A DNA stretch of 5,570 bases from Lentisphaeria bacterium UBA1732 (GTDB lineage Bacteria > Verrucomicrobiota > Lentisphaeria > Victivallales > UBA1829): positions 1-5,570 of the forward strand of contig DCIG01000027.1 in assembly GCA_002315855.1 (NCBI GenBank), read 5' to 3'. The translations under genes and the position numbers were made by a program. A model generated the notes under the pieces. The model searched no databases and was not told the origin of the DNA. It worked only from the letters and a program-made list of their open reading frames with translations. This document shows positions 1-4,575 of this stretch, in pieces. Positions within the stretch are counted from its first letter, which is position 1; each line of letters starts with the position of its first letter.

Positions 1-361
1 GGAGCTTGGTGATGAATCCGAAATCCTTTCCGCTCACGACCTCGCGGTCAAGGCTGTTCTTCCATTCGGCATACGCCTTGGTACTTTTTCCGAAAGGTTC
101 GCCGGTCTTGGGATTGACGGGACCGTCGCTCACGACAAAATCCCGGTCAAACGCCTGTCTGCCTTCCAGAATCAGGCAGTGCGCGGCTCTGCCGAGGGCG
201 AATGCCGCAGATTCGGTTTCTTCGATTTCCCCGTTTATTTCCTTATAATAAAGAGCGGGGCTTTCGCGGAAGTCCGCCAGCATGTGGCTGGACATGAATT
301 CGCCGCGACGACTGCGGGCATGGTATTCGTCCGCCGATTCAAAGGTGACAAAGTCTTTCAT
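1..361 (-). CDS. PD-(D/E)XK nuclease-like protein (exonuclease VIII / DUF3799 type), N-terminal part
   Basis: The reverse strand encodes at least 120 residues from an ATG at 361-359, preceded by a GGAGA ribosome binding site about 6 nt upstream. The gene runs off the left edge. The protein begins MKDFVTFESADEYHARSRRG and continues with SSHMLADFRESPALYYKE, GRAAHCLILEG, and a stretch around GPVNPKTGEPFGKSTKAYAEW. From family knowledge, this order is typical of the putative exodeoxyribonuclease VIII / PDDEXK-like family of phage recombination modules. There the GRAxH motif is the first conserved block of the nuclease fold. The catalytic D...ExK residues lie further on and are outside the window, so activity cannot be judged. 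Such enzymes resect double-stranded DNA ends for single-strand annealing and are usually followed by a RecT-like annealing protein. The gene is divergent from the XRE regulator, as expected for an early gene under a cI-like repressor. Confidence 0.82.
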   Translation of the reverse strand, partial: MKDFVTFESADEYHARSRRGEFMSSHMLADFRESPALYYKEINGEIEETESAAFALGRAAHCLILEGRQAFDRDFVVSDGPVNPKTGEPFGKSTKAYAEWKNSLDREVVSGKDFGFITKL

Positions 362-423
362 TTTGTTTCTCCATCGGGTTGTTGTTGGGTGGTTGATTTT
401 GTCTGTTTCCTTATTTGCGGATT

Positions 424-462
424 TTTTGAAAATGGAAACCAAAAACGGGGGTATTTTGAAAA
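424..462. promoter_or_regulatory. Candidate paired operator in the divergent region
   Basis: The near-palindromic word TTTTGAAAA occurs at 424-432 and again at 454-462. The start-to-start distance is 30 bp, about three helical turns. The pair lies between the nuclease gene and the promoter of the XRE regulator, where a dimeric repressor would be expected to bind. A second, overlapping inverted repeat, GTTTCC (405-410) with GGAAAC (434-439), is also present. I see no convincing promoter for the minus-strand gene here. The sites are A/T-rich and short, so chance is a real alternative. Confidence 0.3.
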
Positions 463-486
463 AAAAACGAAAATTCTTTCACCAGA

Positions 487-515
487 TTGACTTTTTATGT
501 CATTTTGTGTATATT
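487..515 (+). promoter_or_regulatory. Sigma-70-type promoter of the XRE regulator
   Basis: A -35 box TTGACT (487-492) and a -10 box TATATT (510-515) are separated by 17 bp, close to the consensus TTGACA-N17-TATAAT. Transcription would start near 522, giving a leader of about 20 nt that contains the ribosome binding site at 529-537. This is the best promoter match in the window. Confidence 0.7.
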
Positions 516-530
516 AAACTGTGGACACAA
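505..530. promoter_or_regulatory. Inverted repeat over the -10 box and start site, possible autoregulatory operator
   Basis: TTGTGT (505-510) and ACACAA (525-530) form a perfect 6-bp inverted repeat with a 14-bp spacer. It overlaps the -10 box and the expected transcription start of the XRE gene. A repressor bound here would block its own promoter, as many XRE-family regulators do. That the XRE protein binds this site is inferred from position only. Confidence 0.4.
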
Positions 531-542
531 GGAAAGGTTTTT

Positions 543-923
543 ATGGAACAGGGAAAGAAATTCGGAGACATTGTCCGGGAAGCACGGGAAAGACTCAAGG
601 TCGGTAATCCCGAATTCTCGTTGCGCCGTTTTGCCGTGCGCGTGGGAATCAGTCCAACATTCTTAAGCAAGGTTGAAACAAATGAATTCACCGCGCCAAA
701 AGCGGAAAAGGTAATAAAAATCGCGGAAGCCCTCGGTCTTGACCCCAATATGCTTCTTGCTAAAGCCGGCAGGATTGCTCCTGACCTGAAACGGATTGTT
801 ACCGAAAAACAGCCGGAGATGGCAGAATTCCTGCGTACTGCTGAAGGAATGTCTGCGGCACAATGGCAGGAAATGCTTACGGCGGCAAAAAAAATCAAGG
901 AGGGCGGCAATGACGGGAAATAA
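543..923 (+). CDS. XRE-family (cI-like) transcriptional regulator
   Basis: The 126-residue protein starts at the ATG at 543, preceded by AAGGAAAGG (529-537) 5 nt upstream. An open frame extends further upstream, but it lacks a ribosome binding site and crosses the promoter. A helix-turn-helix of the HTH_3/XRE type spans about residues 7-72, with the recognition region SLRRFAVRVGISPTFLSKVE (26-45) and the usual closing helix VIKIAEALGLDPNMLL. The tail (about 76-126) is charged and contains PDLKRIV and EMAEFLRTAEGMSA, a pattern I associate with XRE regulators paired with ImmA/IrrE peptidases. It probably acts as a dimeric repressor controlling the divergent nuclease gene and itself. The gene immediately downstream (910-993) overlaps it by 14 nt and looks like a broken ImmA/IrrE partner. 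If that partner is lost, derepression by repressor cleavage may be lost or run through another route. Confidence 0.85.
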   Translation: MEQGKKFGDIVREARERLKVGNPEFSLRRFAVRVGISPTFLSKVETNEFTAPKAEKVIKIAEALGLDPNMLLAKAGRIAPDLKRIVTEKQPEMAEFLRTAEGMSAAQWQEMLTAAKKIKEGGNDGK

Positions 924-993
924 ACGCCTTAAACAGGAAGATATTGAAATCAATGCACGGTGCCAGGTTCAATATTGCAGTGGCTTTTTTTAA
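910..993 (+). pseudogene. Truncated ORF, possible N-terminal remnant of an ImmA/IrrE-type metallopeptidase gene
   Basis: An ATG at 910 is preceded by a near-perfect ribosome binding site, AAGGAGGG (897-904), with a 5-nt spacer. It overlaps the end of the XRE gene, the usual arrangement for a coupled partner. The frame reads only 27 codons to a TAA at 991-993. The beginning, MTGNKRLKQEDIEINA, resembles the start of ImmA/IrrE proteins as I remember them (a K/R-rich start, then an 'L..EDIE..A' helix). The HExxH metallopeptidase motif and everything after it are absent, and the next gene belongs to an unrelated family. The simplest reading is that the rest of the gene was replaced when genes A and B arrived. 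It could instead be a real short peptide. The family assignment rests on about 16 residues and is tentative. Confidence 0.4.
962..991 (+). terminator. Weak terminator-like element at the end of the truncated ORF
   Basis: GCCA (962-965) can pair with TGGC (981-984) around a 15-nt loop that contains the palindrome CAATATTG (970-977). Seven T residues follow directly (985-991). The stem is only 4 bp, so strong termination is unlikely, though partial attenuation of transcription into gene A is possible. The segment from 975 resembles the strong terminator at 3251-3280 with its loop and 3' arm missing. Confidence 0.2.
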
Positions 994-1044
994 CTTTGCG
1001 CCGTTTAGTTTTACTTCAACAAGCACAACTCAAGGAGATGTATA

Positions 1045-2217
1045 ATGGCAAGTTTTAAACCATCAAGAATATTCCGCGGAATCAGCAACAAGAATCTGAA
1101 AAGCATATTCGACCGTTTTCAGATCGAGGTTCCTTATGTGAATTGGGAAGCAGAAAAAACCGATGTCAAAAGTCTGGTAGAATTTTGGAAAGACCTCCGG
1201 CTTGACCCGAAGGATGCCAGCAACAGGGTCGGCGGGTTGTTCCGTCTTTTTCAGGAGATTCACGAAGTCGCAGATGCCAAGGTGAAAGCAAACCGTGTCA
1301 TCAGAGAACAGATTGAATGGGACGGCAACAGAATCAAACTGCCGGATGAATTCGACACGTGGACCGCCTATGAGCAGGTCGCGTACATTTATATAAATCA
1401 CAATGACTTATGGAAACCGCTGGTCAATAAGATGCAGGTGGATGACATCCAAAACCGGGAAAAATGGAGGGAGTATGGAAATCTGCCGCAGAAGGAAATT
1501 GACTTTGATGGCGTGAGGGGATGTGTGGAGAGCGCAATCTGTGACTTTTTCCGTCCAATGAAGAAATGCAGGGTATGCCGGGTAGAACAGTATGCCTTCG
1601 CCAACGATGTTCAGTCTTTTTTTGCCACGCTGGATGATGAGCCGACCTATATTGAAACGAAAAACGAAATGGACGGTGATTTTGAGTTTCAGCGGATTGT
1701 CATGCCGTTCCGGGTTACTTTCGCATATAATTATAAGGAAGGGGAATTTTCCCTTTACGTTGAAAATCTGTCCGGCAAAGAAAAAGACCAGCTCGCAGAT
1801 CACATTCTTTCCGCGTTGCTGGTGCTTCCGGGGGAGTATTTCCGTATCGGAAAAGACCGCTTTGATTTGTCGAGATTCAATGATTTCAATTGCGAACTGC
1901 CGATATGCCCCGGTATTTCCGCTCCACGTGTAAGAGCCATCATGCTTGTCCCGTTTGACGATCCAGATGATAAAGTATTCTTTGAAAGCAAGACGCGCAG
2001 CGCATATGACTGTGCAAAGAAACATCTTGGTATTAAACAGAACGAGGGCTATTTCGCCAAGCGGGTCACCATAACCGTTGATATAACCAATCCGGCGCTG
2101 GATTTCCGAACGCTGACATTTGAATTGAGCGAGAAGACCTGTACCCTGAAAAGCATGTCGGAAGACCGCAGGGTTTTCGGGGAAAAACTGCTCAAATTCT
2201 GGGAATTGAAAAAATGA
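1045..2217 (+). CDS. Uncharacterised protein, first gene (A) of a two-gene cassette
   Basis: The 390-residue protein starts at the ATG at 1045, with AAGGAG (1033-1038) 6 nt upstream. I do not recognise a named domain. It looks soluble, with no signal peptide or membrane segment. The first 25 residues (MASFKPSRIFRGISNKNLKS onward) suggest a conserved N-terminal helical module. Residues 1-80 are mostly helical and charged. A CxxC pair (C175, C178) stands alone with no partner pair, so a zinc site is not supported. Residues 180-390 alternate strand-like segments such as FRVTFAYNYKEGEFSLYVEN with acidic turns, and end in a charged helix. I have an unverified memory of similar proteins in proteobacterial accessory regions, also followed by a gene like B. 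The stop overlaps gene B's start by 4 nt (ATGA), so the two are probably translationally coupled and work together. No clear promoter was seen at 924-1044, so transcription may come from the XRE promoter. Confidence 0.8.
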   Translation: MASFKPSRIFRGISNKNLKSIFDRFQIEVPYVNWEAEKTDVKSLVEFWKDLRLDPKDASNRVGGLFRLFQEIHEVADAKVKANRVIREQIEWDGNRIKLPDEFDTWTAYEQVAYIYINHNDLWKPLVNKMQVDDIQNREKWREYGNLPQKEIDFDGVRGCVESAICDFFRPMKKCRVCRVEQYAFANDVQSFFATLDDEPTYIETKNEMDGDFEFQRIVMPFRVTFAYNYKEGEFSLYVENLSGKEKDQLADHILSALLVLPGEYFRIGKDRFDLSRFNDFNCELPICPGISAPRVRAIMLVPFDDPDDKVFFESKTRSAYDCAKKHLGIKQNEGYFAKRVTITVDITNPALDFRTLTFELSEKTCTLKSMSEDRRVFGEKLLKFWELKK

Positions 2218-3197
2218 CGGATATCCTCCAATGGCTTTGGCGTTATGCAGACAGTGACCGGCTACTGTTTCCGGCTGTCAGATTAAAGGATTTGCCGATG
2301 ACGTTATGTGCGGAATTGCTGGACGGAAAGTATCTCATCCCGGCGGCGGAACTATTGCGGACGATATGGGACGATGATGAATCTCACGAAATCTATGATG
2401 CCGTCTATGCCGATGGCAGTCTGCACCATTTTTACCGCAGCGGCAGCGGTACGGTTGAGGTTCCGGAAGATGACCTCAAGATGTTTCGTGTCAGTTTTCG
2501 TCCGTTTGCGGATGTTGTACGGGTTGGGCTGAACTGCACCGGGAGCATTGCTGAAAAACTGCCGGGAAAGATTTGGGTTCTCGGCGCGGCGGGACAGCAA
2601 AGACGGGAGGTTTATCTCGTTCGGAACTGGACTGACAATGCGTGTAGCCTTTTTCTTCAGGACAGTGCGGTGAAGAAAGGCTCCCTCATCATCCATATCG
2701 GAAAACGCCCTGCGCAGGATAAATTCGATGACAATCAGGTTTATGCTCTTGATACCATGATTGATTTTGACGGCGTGAATTTCCTGTTTGACGCTCAATG
2801 CGTCTTTGATAATCTGAAAGATATGGTGGCCAGCAGACCAAGGAATACGAGAAAAAAGAGTCTGCCTGCCCAAAAAGAATACCAGACCAAAGTTGAAAAC
2901 ATACTGAAATTATGGTTCACATGGAAATATGAAAATGCCAAGCGGCAGAAAAACGGAGAGATGCTAACAACACCGGGAATAACGCTTACCTTCAACAATC
3001 AGAAAGAGCTGGCCGAAATCGCAGATGTTCCGGAAGCCGCCATCACCAGAATGAAAAAGGTATGGGAAAATGACCTGTTGGGGAGCGGATGGGGATATTA
3101 TCTCATCCTCCGCGAATTGGGAAAAGTGTATACGGATTTCATAGATTTTTACAACGAACACAAGGAGTACATGAAGAAAATCGGCATCGAATACTGA
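2214..3197 (+). CDS. Uncharacterised protein with a C-terminal HTH-like segment, second gene (B) of the cassette
   Basis: The 327-residue protein starts at the ATG at 2214, inside the stop codon of gene A (ATGA overlap). There is no strong ribosome binding site of its own, which points to translational coupling. No family is recognised. Residues 1-60 are mainly helical, with hydrophobic spacing that could be a winged-helix-like module. Residues about 75-200 alternate short strands and turns. A basic stretch RPRNTRKK (208-215) follows. Residues about 262-284 (NQKELAEIADVPEAAITRMK) have the spacing of a helix-turn-helix, with conserved-looking A267, V272 and I277, so nucleic-acid binding is possible. 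The last 40 residues are helical and rich in aromatic and charged residues. No signal peptide, membrane segment, Walker motif or obvious nuclease motif is visible. It is followed by a rho-independent terminator, making A-B a self-contained unit at its 3' end. Confidence 0.8.
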   Translation: MTDILQWLWRYADSDRLLFPAVRLKDLPMTLCAELLDGKYLIPAAELLRTIWDDDESHEIYDAVYADGSLHHFYRSGSGTVEVPEDDLKMFRVSFRPFADVVRVGLNCTGSIAEKLPGKIWVLGAAGQQRREVYLVRNWTDNACSLFLQDSAVKKGSLIIHIGKRPAQDKFDDNQVYALDTMIDFDGVNFLFDAQCVFDNLKDMVASRPRNTRKKSLPAQKEYQTKVENILKLWFTWKYENAKRQKNGEMLTTPGITLTFNNQKELAEIADVPEAAITRMKKVWENDLLGSGWGYYLILRELGKVYTDFIDFYNEHKEYMKKIGIEY

Positions 3198-3214
3198 TTT
3201 CAAATTTCAGTGAA

Positions 3215-3234
3215 CGGCAATTTTGAAATTGCCG
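3215..3234 (+). other. Hairpin downstream of gene B
   Basis: CGGCAATT (3215-3222) pairs perfectly with AATTGCCG (3227-3234) around a TTGA loop. It begins 18 nt after the gene B stop codon. No T-tract follows at once, so it is more likely an mRNA 3'-end stabilising or regulatory hairpin than a terminator. Its loop and 3' arm overlap a segment that can pair with 3281-3290 instead. Confidence 0.6.
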
Positions 3235-3250
3235 GAAAGAAATTTTTAGT

Positions 3251-3280
3251 CTTGCAGTGAGCGTACTGCAGGCCTTTTTT
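3251..3280 (+). terminator. Rho-independent terminator after gene B
   Basis: CTTGCAGT (3251-3258) pairs with ACTGCAGG (3265-3272), 8 bp including one G-T wobble, around a GAGCGT loop. CC and six T residues (3275-3280) follow. This is a standard intrinsic terminator, ending the transcript from genes A and B and separating them from the downstream operon. Confidence 0.75.
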
Positions 3281-3300
3281 AATTTCAAAAACGCAAAAAA

Positions 3301-3372
3301 CTGAAATTCTCCGCAGGATGCACCGAAGGCACTCGGCCAACGGGCAAAGCATCCAGCATAGGAGAATTTCAG
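3301..3372 (+). promoter_or_regulatory. 72-nt leader hairpin covering the ribosome binding site of the sigma-like gene
   Basis: CTGAAATTCTCC (3301-3312) is perfectly complementary to GGAGAATTTCAG (3361-3372), which holds the GGAG ribosome binding site and ends at the base before the start codon. Inside, GGATGC (3316-3321) pairs with GCATCC (3349-3354), then CCG (3323-3325) with CGG (3341-3343). A symmetric AA/AA internal loop follows, then GGC (3328-3330) with GCC (3336-3338) around an ACTCG loop. An alternative apex pairs CCGA (3323-3326) with TCGG (3333-3336). Folded this way, the site is closed and translation of the operon should be low. The 5' arm can also pair with 3203-3211, which would free the ribosome binding site in read-through transcripts. 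I do not recognise a known riboswitch class. The short CACCGAAGG string recalls glycine riboswitches, but the rest does not fit. Confidence 0.65.
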
Positions 3373-3963
3373 ATGCTCAATCTCACCATCCTGTCCGCCG
3401 CCGACAAGGCGGAAGCCGCCAAATCCGGAAAAAACATTTTCGATCCCCAGATTCAGAAAATCGTAAACCGGGTCATCAAGTCCGTCATTTCATCCGGAGG
3501 CATCCCTTCACACATGAAAGACGATGCCACAATTGACATCTACATGGAACTGTACCGCGCAGTCGGAAAGTTCAATCCGGAGAAATGCGATTTCATCAAC
3601 TATTCCAGAATGGTGGTAAACCGCCATGCGGCATTCGTTGTGCGCAAATACAGAGAAAGCAACAGACTCCCGGTGACCTCACTGGACGCGCCGATTGATG
3701 TCAAAGGACATACGCTTGCAGATGTCCTTGAAGCCGAAGACCCCACCGAAGAAACGACCGCAAAACATGTTGCAAAAGTTTTGCAGCTGATGCCGGAGGA
3801 ACTGCGAAACATCTGTTATGAAATCATGGGGGCTAAAAGTCTTCGGAAACTTGCTCTCAAGTACGGTCTTTCTCATACCGGATTCCGTAAAAAATATATT
3901 GAACCGATCCGGGAAAGTTACATCGCCTGCGAAAAGAAGCTTCGTGAAATGGAGGGGTGCTGA
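3373..3963 (+). CDS. Sigma-70-family RNA polymerase sigma-like factor
   Basis: The 196-residue protein starts at the ATG at 3373, with AGGAG (3360-3364) 8 nt upstream. Residues about 25-95 fit sigma region 2: an acidic start (D50, D51), then IYMELYRAVGKFNPEK, then INYSRMVVNRHAAFVVRKY, matching the usual 'LW.al..FdP.rg.F..wl..i..N...d..R' pattern. The linker contains SLDAPI and LADVLEAED, typical of sigma factors just after region 2. Residues about 136-183 fit region 4, with LMPEELRN and a helix-turn-helix at SLRKLALKYGLSHTGFRKKY. It should direct RNA polymerase to a small set of promoters, probably in the element. It overlaps the next gene by one base (TGATG) and heads an operon ending in the recombinase. 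Its translation is probably controlled by the leader hairpin. Divergence from housekeeping sigma factors is large, so a non-sigma HTH role remains possible. Confidence 0.72.
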   Translation: MLNLTILSAADKAEAAKSGKNIFDPQIQKIVNRVIKSVISSGGIPSHMKDDATIDIYMELYRAVGKFNPEKCDFINYSRMVVNRHAAFVVRKYRESNRLPVTSLDAPIDVKGHTLADVLEAEDPTEETTAKHVAKVLQLMPEELRNICYEIMGAKSLRKLALKYGLSHTGFRKKYIEPIRESYIACEKKLREMEGC

Positions 3964-4145
3964 TGAAAACCGATGATTTTTCCGAGGTGGAAATCGGCCT
4001 TGAAAAGTACCCGGTTCACATTCAACAGGCGCTCTCTTTAATCGCCGCAGTTCTTCGCAGAATTAAGGGGAAACGATTGGATAAAGGTGGAGAGAAGAGC
4101 TTAATTAACAAGCAAGCGGAAGGAGGTGAAAACCTTGAAAACTGA
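3963..4145 (+). CDS. Small hypothetical protein (60 aa) in the mobility operon
   Basis: The ATG at 3963 overlaps the stop of the sigma-like gene by one base (TGATG) and has GGAGGGG (3951-3957) 5 nt upstream. A GTG at 3957 is in frame but lies inside that ribosome binding site, so the ATG is preferred. The 60-residue product has a central amphipathic helix (HIQQALSLIAAVLRRIKGKR), then a basic, polar tail. No family is recognised and there is no signal peptide or convincing membrane segment. The 3' end carries the ribosome binding site of the next gene and overlaps it by 11 nt, so its translation is tied to its neighbours. Small basic proteins beside large serine recombinases are sometimes recombination directionality factors, which is one untested possibility. 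Confidence 0.6.
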   Translation: MKTDDFSEVEIGLEKYPVHIQQALSLIAAVLRRIKGKRLDKGGEKSLINKQAEGGENLEN

Positions 4146-4575
4146 TAAAAAAACAATCGTAAAACGGCAGCTTGCCGGGCTGGATTCGCTCTCCATGAAC
4201 GAACTCAAAAACAAGTTCACGGAACTGTTCGGATTTGAATGCGGTGAGACCAATGCCCGTTATCTGCGAAAACGCCTTGCATACCGTCTGCAGGAAATCA
4301 GCCTCGGCGGATTGGATGATGAAGATGCAGCCATCCTTGATTCCATCGCGAACGAAGACAAACTGGCGAAACTGGAACAGCCGCCCGCACGGGTCTTGGC
4401 GAAGACTCCTGGGACGCGGTTCTGCCGGGTATGGAAGGGTGTCGAACATGAGGCCGTGGTACTCGGCAACGGTATGTTTGAGTACAACGACAAAATCTAC
4501 CGTTCCCTCTCGGCGGTGGCTAATGCCATCACAGGAAGGCACTGGAACGGGAAATTATTCTTCGGAGTAAAATAA
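4135..4575 (+). CDS. DUF2924 domain-containing protein
   Basis: The best start is the TTG at 4135: AAGGAGGTGA (4120-4129), a perfect complement of the 16S rRNA tail, lies 5 nt upstream. The in-frame GTG at 4126 sits inside that site and is unlikely. The product is 146 residues. Family features visible in order are an N-terminal helix with SMNELKNKFTELFG, the block ARYLRKRLAYRLQE followed by LGGL, then a linker and the C-terminal block PGTRFCRVWKGVEH, with FEYNDKIYRSLSAVANAITG and WNGKLFFG. This is the standard DUF2924 layout at normal length. The family is commonly encoded directly upstream of recombinases in phages and integrative elements, and its biochemical role is unknown to me. Here its stop overlaps the recombinase start by one base (TAATG), so the two are made together. 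An accessory or regulatory role in recombination is inferred from this linkage. Confidence 0.88.
   Translation: MKTDKKTIVKRQLAGLDSLSMNELKNKFTELFGFECGETNARYLRKRLAYRLQEISLGGLDDEDAAILDSIANEDKLAKLEQPPARVLAKTPGTRFCRVWKGVEHEAVVLGNGMFEYNDKIYRSLSAVANAITGRHWNGKLFFGVK

Larger units (their letters stand above)
3203..3308. repeat. Two copies of a palindrome (AATTTCA-N14-TGAAATT) 78 bp apart
   Basis: AATTTCA-N14-TGAAATT occurs at 3203-3230 and at 3281-3308, exactly 78 bp apart. Each copy is a self-complementary unit. The two copies are also complementary to each other: 3203-3211 pairs with 3300-3308 (9 bp) and 3221-3230 pairs with 3281-3290 (10 bp), both centred on the same point between 3255 and 3256. 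The terminator lies between them. A further AATTTCA at 3365-3371 ends just before the next start codon. The arrangement could serve as a pair of protein-binding sites or as alternative RNA pairings. Confidence 0.6.

Noticed and set aside
6..248. Plus-strand open frame of 80 codons over the left end
   Set aside because: It is antisense to the clearly recognisable nuclease-like gene, has no ribosome binding site and no recognisable protein content.
282..542. Extension of the XRE reading frame upstream to 282
   Set aside because: The extension crosses the promoter and the antisense nuclease start, has no ribosome binding site, and the ATG at 543 has a good one and gives a normal family length.
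500..910. Minus-strand open frame of 136 codons
   Set aside because: It is a shadow of the XRE gene, with low-complexity Ser/Arg composition and no initiation signal.
1567..1578. Zinc finger in gene A (C175-x2-C178)
   Set aside because: No second Cys/His pair at a suitable distance was seen.
1408..2025. Minus-strand open frame of 205 codons inside gene A
   Set aside because: The sense frame is longer, has a strong ribosome binding site and protein-like composition, and couples to gene B. The antisense frame shows no motif.
2352..2873. Minus-strand open frame of 173 codons inside gene B
   Set aside because: It is antisense to gene B and has neither a ribosome binding site nor a recognisable motif.
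3203..3308. Miniature inverted-repeat transposable element
   Set aside because: The inverted arms match at only about 21 of 28 positions, no target-site duplication flanks them, and a functional terminator fills the centre.
3301..3372. Integron attC site, glycine riboswitch, or self-cleaving ribozyme
   Set aside because: The integron core-site motifs, the conserved glycine aptamer layout beyond one short string, and the hammerhead, HDV-like or twister core motifs are not present as far as I can see.
3198..3372. CRISPR array or retron non-coding RNA
   Set aside because: There are only two imperfect palindromic copies, no spacer-repeat series, and no cas or reverse transcriptase gene in the window.
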